Part shown: piece by piece, positions 21,085-30,912 of the stretch
Position numbering within the stretch: the first letter of the stretch is position 1
Layout of the letters: the number at the start of each line of letters is the position of its first letter
From: Zygnema cylindricum
Lineage: Eukaryota; Streptophyta; Zygnematophyceae; Zygnematales; Zygnemataceae
Direction: 5' to 3'
DNA: 64,000 nt
NCBI GenBank assembly: GCA_037447655.1
Contig: JBBHKE010002794.1
Span: 203,168 to 267,167 of the forward strand
Made by a program: the position numbers and the translations under genes
The notes under the pieces: generated by a model
The model's database searches: none
Seen by the model: the letters and a program-made list of their open reading frames with translations, nothing else
What the model was told of the DNA's origin: nothing

Positions 21085-21720
21085 AAGTGGAAGAGAGTAT
21101 AAGGATATGAGAGGAGAAAAGGGGGTGAGAGAGGGGCAAGGGGAGGAGGGGGGGATAGTGCGACGAATGGGAGAGATAGAAAGAGAGGAATAGGGATAAG
21201 GCAGGGGGACGGGAAAAGAGAGAAGAGGGAATAGGGAAGAGGTGCAGGGAGTGGTAGAGTGAGAGAGGGAATAACAAAGAGAGAGGGATAGGGATGGATT
21301 TAGACTTGGAGAGGGAGAGGGGATTAGTGAGGGAGAGTGGCGGGTAGAGGGGAGTGGACAAAAAAAAGGGGAAGGAGAGGATGACGGAGGGGGGATAGGG
21401 AGGGGGAAGAAAAAAAGTGAGAGAAAGAGCCCAGGTGAGATAGAAAAAGTAGGGGGGAGAGACGTATAAAGATAGGAAGAATACGAGAAAGGAAGAGAGG
21501 GAGATAAGGGGGGTTTGTGGAGAGAAAGAGGGAGGATGGAGGGAAAGAGAGAAAAGGGGATGAGGATGGAGAAAGAGAGAAAGAGGGGACGAGGGGCGAG
21601 GTTTATGGAGGGGAGAGGTATAGAGGGGGGGGAGGGAAAGGGAGGAGAGAATGAGATAAAGGGAGGGAGACAAGAGAGAGGGGTAATAAAGGGAGGGAAG
21701 AGGGGATAGAGGGATTGACA
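21085..21720. repeat. Polypurine/polypyrimidine tract, about 0.63 kb
   Basis: The plus strand is almost entirely A and G (GAGAGGG, GGGGAGG, AAAGAGAG units) with only sporadic pyrimidines. The long minus-strand open frames (Pro/Ser/Leu-rich, overlapping in two frames) are a consequence of this composition and are not called genes. Such tracts can form triplex (H-DNA). Confidence 0.85.
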
Positions 21721-21768
21721 TAGTGACGTGACATCGGGAGGGAGTGCCAAGCATGTAAACAATCACGA

Positions 21769-22687
21769 TGTTGAAATCACTAGATTTAGGGGAGGTATTT
21801 TCTAGGTCTTAATTAGTTAAAATAGCTAAAATAAAAGCACAGGCAGCCTGCCTCCACCTTCTCTCTCTAGCCCCCATACTTGTTCTAGTCATTGAAGGAG
21901 AGAGAGGGCGGTGGAGCCATGGCTGCCTCAGCTCCATAGGCAGGACTAAAGAGTGACCTAAGTCATGTCGTAGTAGTATGTTAGGATATATAGGGTTTGA
22001 TAGCCATTTAAACATTAGCTACATCATTAATCTGATTAACAGAATAACAAATTAAGGGCATAATGAACTAGTTCGGAATTAGTGCGCACGAAACAAATAT
22101 ATCGGACATTTGTTATTTTGGACGGCGAACATTAAAAGCCGGTTTGGATCCGACGGCCCGTATCATCGCTGGGATCCTAGAATGGCCGCCTTAGCGCTTT
22201 TCGGATGTGACATGACCTGTCAACACGTGGCAAGATATCATTGGGAAGCGAGAATCCCGCGGAGCATGAGGACAAGTCCAAAAGAGACAAACGTCCCCTC
22301 CATGGCCTTATCGTACACCAGCCGTACAGAAAGTACATCGGTCGTAGTACATTTCTGTACTATACAGTCTTCTGATTAGTTCGTGCATCAGTAGATAGGG
22401 ACTGTGAGAGGGGTTTAAGACTTAGAGGATTGAGGAGGTAGCCGCCTCTCTCCGAACAAGCTTGTATAAATATTGGCATCTTTGCCACTTGATAATTAAT
22501 TGCCTGGTTGGGCATTTTCATTGATTCTTTCTGCTGTGGACTCAAGAGAGTCCATACTGCACAGGGGTGCAGTCAGATTATCTATTTGCCTGCTTGGGTA
22601 GCAGTGATCCAAATTGAAAGAGGGCTAGCCAAAAGCTATCTAGAGGCTTCCTGAATTCAGTGATCCAATGGGGGACACAGAATTACA
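21769..22687 (+). mobile_element. Solo LTR (subfamily A)
   Basis: It runs TGTTGAAATC to CAGAATTACA, with a perfect CACGA target duplication (21764-21768, 22688-22692). It has AGCCATGGCT, GTAC and TATA (about 22463) motifs and the twin hairpin GGACTC-AAGA-GAGTCC (22538-22553) with CTGCAC-AGGG-GTGCAG (22557-22572). The intact LTR-internal ATG (ATGGGGGACAC) lies 20 nt before its end, the same spacing as in the other subfamilies. The tRNA-like block appears deleted. Confidence 0.9.
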
Positions 22688-22713
22688 CACGATTTATGCA
22701 AGAAGGACAAACT

Positions 22714-23088
22714 TTAATGGTTATAACACGTACTACAACCATAGTCTCCCTTGAAGTGTTCGGGGAACCTCCTCACGGTCCTTGGATCGATTTCGTCTTC
22801 CCCGTTGAATTGTACGTCGGCGATCATCCAGTTGATTACTCGAATGCGAATAATCTTCGTTGAAACATGTTGAGTTTTGCGAGGTTTTCGTGGGAGCCTA
22901 ATGAAACATGCACCCTCCTCTTCACGACCTCCGATCGGACCCTCTTCCTCGAAAGACTCCCAATACGGTAATTCTTCCCCGTCGCTTGGCATTTGCGTTT
23001 CCTCCGTATCGCGGATGTCCCCCCTCCCGAATTCGGTGTTAGTTGGGAATGGAGGGACCGAAACATTTCCGGAGTTTCTCGCAGCATA
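22714..23088 (-). CDS. Hypothetical open frame next to a solo LTR
   Basis: This minus-strand frame is open from beyond 23088 to TAA at 22714. Its most convincing part starts at the Met near 22992 (MPSDGEELPYW) and has acidic and basic stretches. No family is recognised and no splice signals were verified. The solo LTR inserted just beyond its 3' end. It could be a fragment of a host exon or a chance frame. Confidence 0.25.
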   Translation of the reverse strand, partial: YAARNSGNVSVPPFPTNTEFGRGDIRDTEETQMPSDGEELPYWESFEEEGPIGGREEEGACFIRLPRKPRKTQHVSTKIIRIRVINWMIADVQFNGEDEIDPRTVRRFPEHFKGDYGCSTCYNH

Positions 23089-23099
23089 ACTCCCAAAAA

Positions 23100-24239
23100 A
23101 TTTAGTGATTGGGGAAGAGATTGGCCAGATTTTGGTAAAAAATAACAGGTGACAGTTCAGGTAAGGAATGGATGCGGAGCAAACAAAGGTAAGGATAATA
23201 CGAAAGACGATGTCTTAAGGTGAATAAGTTGTGGAATGGTTGTCAAAAAATAGAAATATATATAGCAAATATGATACCTCAAAAAAAAAATAGCGGGAAA
23301 GGTTTTTCAGTCAAAAATACAGTTTTTAAATTTTAGGTTGAATTTTAGACGCCGCAAGTTTGGAGATTATCACAAAAAGGTATCATTTGAAATTTGATTG
23401 TGAAATATTTTAAATACGTCAAAATCAAGCGGGAATGTACGAAAATGAGCGCGAGTTACAGTGGGAAAATGGGCACGTGATAGGCGACGATGATGTTGGT
23501 GAAAACGCCATGAAAAATGCAGCAGGTTGATGGATGTACGGAAATTTGTTTGAATAGGCGATGAGACGTTTATCTGGTTGTTGTTACATTGTGGTCGACA
23601 ATTTCAAGCCATGATATTTAAGTGGGTTAAAAGCATGCCACGCGTAATGTTGGTCGTCCAATCATATGACGACTTGCAGATGACAAGTTGGATTTTTTTG
23701 TTTTATACCTCCATTTAGAATGAATATTAATGCTAATACATGTTATTTTCGTTGACGTCAACGCTATTAACTATTATTTTTAGAAATACTTCAACCGGAA
23801 AGCAATCAATTTAGCATTAAGACACTTATTAACGTTAAAACAACGACAAAATTAGAGTTAAAGCGCGGTATTAGTGTGTATTTTACTACAACATACGTAG
23901 AAGCGACGTCATTTTTGAACGCAACAGCGTGCCGTGGTCAGTTCGAAATTTGTGCTTACGTGAAACATAACTGATCACACATTACACAATTCTCGGAGTC
24001 GCGTTAACATGTAATTGCGTAAATATTTTTGGGTAGACGCGGATGTCGCAAAAACGCTACGGCGTACGATTTGTACAATTCCTTACACACACATATTTTA
24101 GTGTTTAGATTTTATGGTCCGACAATTAATACAAAAAAATATACAAATTAGAGTGAATGATAAATTAGTATCATTGTGTACCCTAAAAAACCCAATTTAC
24201 CGTAAAGTACGCTAATTGTTTCATTACGCTATCTATTCC
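23100..24239. other. AT-rich intergenic sequence
   Basis: No gene or recognised repeat is seen apart from short A/T runs. The right edge passes into the foldback/MITE cluster. Confidence 0.5.
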
Positions 24240-25495
24240 ATTATGCTAATAGCGATTCACGGTGTAGTAACACTATTCATTTCGCAATCTTAGGGAACAC
24301 GACAAAGCGTCGCAAAATCTGACACGGTACACCGCGAATTGTTATTAGACTATATAAATTATTAGAGTAAAGAAAAAGATAGCGTCATTCATTCAAATTT
24401 AGTGCCAAGAGACGTAGCAGATTATGGTCCATCTCCTTAAATAGTGTAATATGTTTTCTTTAAGGTATCAATGTCAAAATTTTGGGGTGCCGATATAGAG
24501 TACATAAGGCTAATAACGATTCACGGTGTAGTACACTATTCATTTCGCAAATCTTAGGGAACGCGACAAAGCGTCGCAAATCTGACACATTAGTAAACAC
24601 TATTCATTTCGCAAATCTAAGGGAACGCGACTAATCCTAATTATTGGCTTATTCATACGTCGTACATTAGATAATTTTGTACTTTTTTGGTTACGGGCGG
24701 GCACGGTTAGTCACGAGAAATCGAGTTTCGGTTAACTTTTATTTTCGTAAACGCCGGTCGGTTAACGGTTAACAATTTTGGAGCGTGACATAACCCAGTC
24801 AGACGTCAGTTACTCAGATTTTGAAAAAATAAAACGGACGATTTCGGTTATGTAAAATTTTGACTTTTGCGACCTTTGGTCGATACTGTGGTACTAAATG
24901 GATTGTGATTTTTTTTCCAAAAGCTCCCCCCTTCGCGATATTTCAAATTTGTACTATTTTTTCGTACCAGTTTCGTACTATTAGTACGGAACACCACGCC
25001 TAACCGATGATTTACGGCGATGCTGGTTCCTGAGCGATATATCACCCCTCACCGTTAGACAGAGGTCGAAAAAGTCAAAAAATTTCATACCCGAAACTGA
25101 CCGTTTTTTTTTTTCAAAATCTGAGTAACCGACGCCCGACCGAGTTTTGTCACGCTCCAAAATTGTTAACCGTTAACCGACCGTCGTTTATGATAAAAAA
25201 AAATTAACCGAATCTTGATTTTTCGCGACTAACCGTGCCCGCCCATAACCGAAAAAGTACAAAATTAATCAATGTACGACGGAATAAGCCAATAATTACG
25301 ATTTGTCGTGTTCCCTAAGATTTGCGAAATGAATAGTGTTACTCCCGTGTCAGATTTGCGACGCTTTGTCGCGTTCCCTAAGATTTTCGAAATAAATAGT
25401 GTACTACCGTGTCAGATTTGCGACGCTTTGTCGCGTTCCCTTTGATTTGCGAAATGAATAGCTTACTTCAGTACCGTGTCAGATTTGCGACGCTA
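24240..25495. mobile_element. Large foldback element with tandem-repeat arms
   Basis: The core 24650-25303 is a long imperfect inverted repeat: the left arm (TAATTATTGGCTTATTC, then GGGCGGGCACGGTTAGTC, then GGTTAACGGTTAACAATTTT) recurs reversed on the right, ending near 25303. Outside it both flanks carry, in opposite orientation, about 60-bp tandem units containing ATTCATTTCGCAAATC and GCGTCGCAAATCTGAC: about three on the left (24263 on) and three on the right (25305-25495). No transposase frame is present. It is a non-autonomous foldback-type DNA transposon or a compound of inverted copies. Confidence 0.65.
24330..24528. mobile_element. MITE (TA-flanked, CACCG-type termini) nested in the foldback arm
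   Basis: Termini are CACCGCGAATTGTTATTAG and CTAATAACGATTCACGGTG, flanked by TA. It interrupts one of the 60-bp tandem units between GACACGG and GTACACTATTC, so it is younger than that repeat. Same family as 28047, 29688, 30511 and 57853. Confidence 0.7.
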
Positions 25496-25559
25496 ATCAT
25501 GAAGTCACGTACTTCCACGATGCCAAAGAGTACAAAGTACAAGAATGTTGGATTATAGG

Positions 25560-26402
25560 TAGTGTTGGGTATCGGGTAAATTCATATCGCGATAATCTCG
25601 ATATTCGATATATCGAATATCGATCGAGCAGGATCCTCAATATATCGTACGGAGACCAACATAAATTATCGCGATATATATCGCGATATATAGTATATAT
25701 ATATTTTTTTATTTATATAATATGTTATTTTAGCGAAAAAGTCAAATTGTCTAATACGCCACGTACGCCGTGATTTTCGTTCCGCGACTTAAAGGTAGAC
25801 GCCGCAAAATGTAACCGACAAAAAAGTACTAATTCTGAAATTGTAATGATTAATTATTTGGGGTATGGTTACACGAGGAGGTCTATGTAATAGTACGGAT
25901 AGCAAAATTTATGTATTACAGAGGCCTCTGGTACATCGCGTATCTTTTGTCAAAAAGTTTTACATACGTGTTCTGATATGAGTGGTTCCACGTAAGCTGC
26001 AACCTAATCTCAAATATCATCGAATATTTGGAAACCGACCTTTTTCGTTTGGAAAATCGTACCTGCGTATAACGTACGTGTACTTCACAAGTGTACCTCG
26101 TCAATGTACCTTAGAGATCTCCTTCACTCTGCTGACTTTCAGGAATCCAGGATTTCTTTCCGGCAAAGATTTTACAGTCACTTCGTCCGAAGTCACGAGA
26201 CTTTGAAAACCTGTGGGATTTTTTTTTTTTTTATTTATTTTTTTTAGCTTCGATATATTGACGATACGATATATCGGCGATATATTGGCGATATATCGCG
26301 ATGATTTGAAATTCGATATATCGAAGCGATATATCGATTATCGGGTACGTGAAATTTGATATATATCGAATATCGGCAAACGGTCCTCGATACCCAACAC
26401 TA
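25560..26402. mobile_element. hAT-type MITE with 8-bp target duplication
   Basis: Perfect 15-bp terminal inverted repeats TAGTGTTGGGTATCG / CGATACCCAACACTA are flanked by an 8-bp duplication ATTATAGG (25552-25559, 26403-26410). Length is 843 bp with no transposase. Both subterminal regions are packed with CGATATATCG and ATATCGCGATA motifs, reminiscent of the subterminal transposase-binding repeats of hAT elements. Superfamily is assigned from TSD length and TIR form. Confidence 0.8.
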
Positions 26403-26410
26403 ATTATAGG

Positions 26411-26620
26411 GACAGTACAAAATTTTCATTTTTTTTGATTTTTTGGTTGACCGACCGTAACCGACCGTTTTTTTTTTCCTGGTGAATCAACCGACCGTAA
26501 CCGCCCGACCCCCAAAATTTGGCAACCGAATCCGTTCCGGATCCGGCGCGGGCCGTCGGTTAACGGTCGGTCACGGTTTCGGTTGACCGTTTGCGGCATC
26601 TGCCGTTAGATAACCGATAA
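26411..26620. repeat. Dispersed repeat (ACCGACCG-rich), second copy near 53630-53785
   Basis: It shares the block CCCCCAAAATTTGGCA, CGAATCCGT and GGATCCG-CGCGGGC with 53630-53785. It is rich in AACCG units also found in the foldback element. No coding content. Confidence 0.55.
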
Positions 26621-27139
26621 TATTAGTTATCGGGTTTATCGCGATAAAAAATTACCCTTTACACAACACTACAAATTAGCGTTAGATGTATAAATTACTT
26701 TATTAGGGATAATGTTTTGTTGGCGTTAACCACACTATTTGTTTCTTTACTCCAATAATTTCATTACACTAAAAGCGATTCACGGTACGGGGGGGGAGGT
26801 TTTGCTATGCCCAGTTCCACGTCTCCACGTGGATCGAACTGAAAAGCTCTGCAACTCTCCATGGAAAGAACCCCCGGATTTTCACACCTGGAAAACTACG
26901 GACATAATTTAGCGTTGATTTTGAATTCAAAGCAAACTCGTGGAAGCTTCCCGTGCTTCCACCGCCACATCATCAGCATTAGTTTCAGCAGTCGGCAGCT
27001 TCTCTGCCAACTTTCCCTTTCTCATGCTACAGTACAGTACTGTAATGTAGTCTGTTTTCTTACTCATGGCAGACCATTCTCTTCCTTCTCTTCCACATCT
27101 TTGTTGGATTAGGGTTACCGTGCACACCTTTTCATTGCG

Positions 27140-30112
27140 ATGAGTATGGGCCTTATTTCTTTTCCTTCTTTCCTTTCCTTTTTATTCCTTCTCCTTTTCT
27201 TTGTATCTTCTATTTTTGCACAAGCGTCTCCACCTGTCTCCCTTTATAATTCTGGTTTATTAGCTAGTCCTGGTCCTTTGAGCTCCACGACAAAATATGA
27301 AATCGAATCGCTTAAGACCTCGCTTGCTGCAAAGGGCACTCAAGCAACAACTTCCGAACTTTTGTTTAATACGACAAGTTTGGGAAGATTACTTGCAGAG
27401 ATGCCCGGAGCCACTCTTTTGGCTCCGCAAGACTCAGCATGGAGTGGATTAGAAAGTCAAAAGGATGGACCGGAACTCCAGGAGCTACTAAACGGAACCT
27501 TTGGCAGTATTGTGCTTAACAACCTGTTAAAATACCATATTGTTACACAATATATTTTGTATGTTGATTTGCAGGTGAGTTTACATCATATTGTTGCAAA
27601 ATACACTCTGTATGTTGATTGCAAGTGAGTTCATCACTTTTTGTTTGGCTTTGTTTTTAGGTTTTTGTAATATTGTGCTCCTTCAGAATTAAATTTGATT
27701 ATGCATTTACTTTCTGTTGTGAAGTTTAGCAGTCGTATCAATTTCACCTGTCACCGTAATTACTGTGGTCGGACCAGGGACATGGCTGGGGAAACTGTAC
27801 CGGCTGCAAACACCTCTTGGATGCAAGAATTTGGCATCATTTGAGGATTTTTGTCTGCATACATTTTCTTTTAGTGGTGATTGCTGCCCACATTAATTCA
27901 TTTATCGGCTTTAAAATGTCGCCACGTAAACTTCATGCGATCTCGATTAAGTACAGCGAGAGATCAATGCCCACTGATTTTGTTAATCTCCATGAATATC
28001 TTGAATCGATACTTCTTCTTTTTTGTTGAATCGTCGGCGTACGGTACACCTTATATCGTTATTAGCCTTAGTATCACTTATTCAATCCTGTTTTTTTTTT
28101 TTTTTCGCTCTCTGACCCCGAAATAGTGTTAATTATGCTATTTGTTTTTTTCTCAAGGCTAGTTTCATAAACGGTTCAGCATCAGCCTTGTCATTTGGAA
28201 CTGAATTGGAGTTAGTAACAGTAATATATACCCCACGCCAATAATTTCTTTACTGTAATATCTATTCATGGTGTAGTCTCGTTTTTTCATATTATTAGGA
28301 AGCTGTAAATCAACAGTCTTTTTCTTTGTAGATGTAAATATGCATTCGGTTTCGTCCACATTACTGTACTCCTCGATTTTCCCCTTGTTGCTGCCCTGCA
28401 TGTTTCTGGATTTTGCTCTTTTACAAAAGCTATAATAACTTCAACCATCAGCAGCATCGTTATGCTTTGCTTCCATTTCATTTGGTTTTGATATCAAGAT
28501 TGTGATAGGGTAGGCACATACAGTAATACATTTTGGACATATTTAAAGTGGATGAACAGAAAGCTTTCGCAACAGCATGCCGTATACGCTTTTTTAAATT
28601 TTATCTTTATCGAGTTAAATGCTCGAACAACTCATATTTTGTACCATTATTTTAGTTTTTTGTTACTTTGGTTTGTGTGTAAGTCAGTTCCTTATGTTAA
28701 GCACAACCTGGATGCTTGTTGAAGTGTATGTGTTCTTACTTCACAATAGATGTCACTTTTCACTAAGAGAAAGCTCTCTATTGGTCTAATATGAATTTAT
28801 ATGGCCTTGCAAGAAAAACTCTCCTTGCCTCCTCTCTAAAGACTCTCTTTGCCTGCTCTCACCTTGCCAATTTTTTTGGTTTAAAAGTTGAATTCTCCAT
28901 CGGTTTTCTTTTGTCTTATTTGCAGCTCACCACTCCTGGTACAGCCCTCCCGACTTTACTCAATGAGTCTGTTTACCTGCAGCCCTTCAATGGCCAAAAT
29001 GTCTTCTATGTAAATGGTTCTGATACCACAGTAAATGTGACAAGCAATGAACCTGATATCAATCAAGATGGATTCGTTTCCATTCAAGGTATAACACAAG
29101 TTTTGATTCCAGAGCTTTCTATGCTCTACGACTCAAGTTACGATTCAAATGAAGGTCCCTCGCCTGCCCCAGGTCCTTCCTATCCAGTTATTATCCCTCT
29201 AACGGTCGGTGAGGGAGCTCCCACCGTGCAGCAGTTAATCGAGAGGCGAAACGGTACATCAGGTATGTGGTGTATTTTTACTTACTCAGGTCCTTGTTTT
29301 ATGGGTAGAATCTTGACAGTCTTTTGGTGTGCGTATAAATTCTGTATTTCCGATTTTTGGCAGCTAGTGCCATATTGCATTTTTTTATGCAATATGGCAC
29401 TAGCTGCCAAAAATTGGCCCTTGAATATTTCGAACTTGTCAATTTGTTTACAAAAAGTCCAGGGTTGAAGCGTTCTTCTCGGTGGGAGTATATTGTTGTC
29501 GTGCGGCAAGTTGACCGGGAACTTTTGTCACACAACATTGTTAAAAAAAATTTAACTTAATTATACCCTGATTATTCAAAGTTCATAGTTGTTACGGTGT
29601 TTCGACCGATCAACCGGGTGATATTTGATTCAGTGTCCCTCGATCGTTCGCTTCCTTTCTTTGGTTTGTACGTTCAAAGGACAACTACACTGTGAATTGT
29701 TATTAGCGTTAAGAAATATATAGTGTGGAGTTCATTTGAGTGTTGTTAATTCTAACTAATTTCCTAACAACATGGACAATTTTCAATTGTTTAGCAAGTT
29801 AGTGGTAAGGAAATGAACATTATGAATATTATTTTATGTTCAATAGCCTAAGAAAATCTGGCACCGAATTAGTTTATTAACTCTAACAATGATGCACGGT
29901 GTATTGTGGCAAAGAAAATATTTTTTGTGGTAACTTAGTTCGAGATTCTTTTCTTGTGAAAAAGGCACTGCCGATAATTAACAAAGTTTGTTATAATTAA
30001 CCAAGTTTGTTAGTCTCTTGCAGGTTGTAGGAAACTAGTGATGGCGTTTGACCTACGAAGATTTGTAGTTTTAGGCGCCTTCTTTCTTACCTCCATCTTT
30101 TTATTTCAGTAG
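27140..30112 (+). CDS. Fasciclin-like (FAS1) secreted protein, three exons
   Basis: Proposed join: 27140-27574, 28926-29262, 30024-30112, giving 286 aa. Donors are CAG/GTGAGT and CAG/GTATGT; acceptors are TTTGCAG and TTGCAG; phases fit (0, then 1). Residues 1-28 form a signal peptide. One FAS1 domain spans about residues 45-210 (LLKYHIV box in exon 1; GFVSIQGITQVLIPE in exon 2). Then comes an EGPSPAPGPSYP stretch, an arabinogalactan-type glycomodule. Exon 3 codes a short basic-then-hydrophobic tail (VVLGAFFLTSIFLF), fitting a GPI-anchor signal or membrane anchor. Several N-glycosylation sequons (NTT, NGT, NES, NGS, NVT) are visible. Likely a cell-surface adhesion or wall protein. Both introns carry MITEs. 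Confidence 0.78.
28047..28273. mobile_element. MITE in intron 1 of the fasciclin-like gene
   Basis: TA-flanked ends CACCTTATATCGTTATTAG and CTATTCATGGTG; the right end is more diverged. Same family as 24330 and 29688. Confidence 0.55.
29353..29414. repeat. Perfect 28-bp inverted repeat with T6 loop in intron 2
   Basis: Bases 29353-29380 (ATTTTTGGCAGCTAGTGC...) are the exact reverse complement of 29387-29414, separated by six T. A transcript would fold into an uninterrupted 28-bp hairpin. It lies 90 bp after the exon 2 donor. It could be a young foldback, a small-RNA precursor or a cloning/assembly snapback. Confidence 0.8.
29688..29901. mobile_element. MITE in intron 2 of the fasciclin-like gene
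   Basis: Ends CACTGTGAATTGTTATTAG and CTAACAATGATGCACGGTG, both flanked by TA; 214 bp, no ORF. Confidence 0.68.
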
Positions 30113-30510
30113 ATCTGAAGATTTTAGTTTCTTTTGTACAAAGGGTAGATGTATGACACGTAGTTCTTAGTTCACATTGTTTAAAAATATCCATTTATTA
30201 TTGTTTATTTCAAGGCCTTTTCCATTTGTTATTGATTTTAGAGGTCTTTTTCCATTTCTTATTGTTTATTTCGAGACCTTGGATCGATTCACCCTTTGAG
30301 GTTCACAAAGAGATAAAATTAGCATCCTAAAGCTTGCACTATATAAATATTGCCATTTTAATCAACTTTTCTCTGTGCACGTGTCCGATTTCCTTTTGGA
30401 GTTTGCCGATCGGAGAGTAAGCTCTTTACCTTTCCATTGAACCATCTGATTAATTATCAGACGAGTGTAGTGGCGAAAAAAACCTTGGCGCTAATAGGGA
30501 TGACAATGTA

Positions 30511-30627
30511 TACCGTGAATTGCTCTTAGTGTAAATAAATTATTAGTGTAAAGAAACAAATAGCGTTATTAACTCTAATTTAGGAGCACCAATATAGTGT
30601 TATTAACTCTAATAGCAATTCACAGTG
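30511..30627. mobile_element. Short MITE downstream of the fasciclin-like gene
   Basis: Ends TACCGTGAATTGCTCTTAG and CTAATAGCAATTCACAGTG, with TA at both sides; 117 bp. It is preceded by a CGAAAAAAACCTTGGCGCTAA block also present near 53560. Confidence 0.6.
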
Positions 30628-30912
30628 TAGTTTAGTTGTGCATGGTTGCTGTTGCATTTATTGTAATTTGGTTTGTGGCAACCTTCTGAGTGCATGACTT
30701 GTGACACGATAAAAACAAGTTCACATGACGAAGTAACATAGTAGGGGAAGATATTGTCCAGGTGGAAAACACTAGTCAAACAATGGTGACGTCTTTGTTA
30801 AAAAGCGTGATGGTAAACTTTTGTAAAAAAAAACTGTTGAAATTGACAAATTACATTTGGAGGGAAGCAACCAAAAAGGATAAACAGCGCTAAAACATCA
30901 AACATACACAAA
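30628..30912. other. Spacer between MITE and LINE fragment
   Basis: No gene is recognised. A near-direct repeat (ACATTTGGAGGGAAGCAA with AAACAGCGC) occurs at about 30852 and 30914 at the edge of the LINE fragment. Confidence 0.4.

Noticed and set aside
21067-21766. Two overlapping minus-strand open frames of about 230 codons
   Set aside because: They lie in different frames across a polypurine tract; Pro/Ser/Leu-rich composition follows from the low complexity and no domain is visible.
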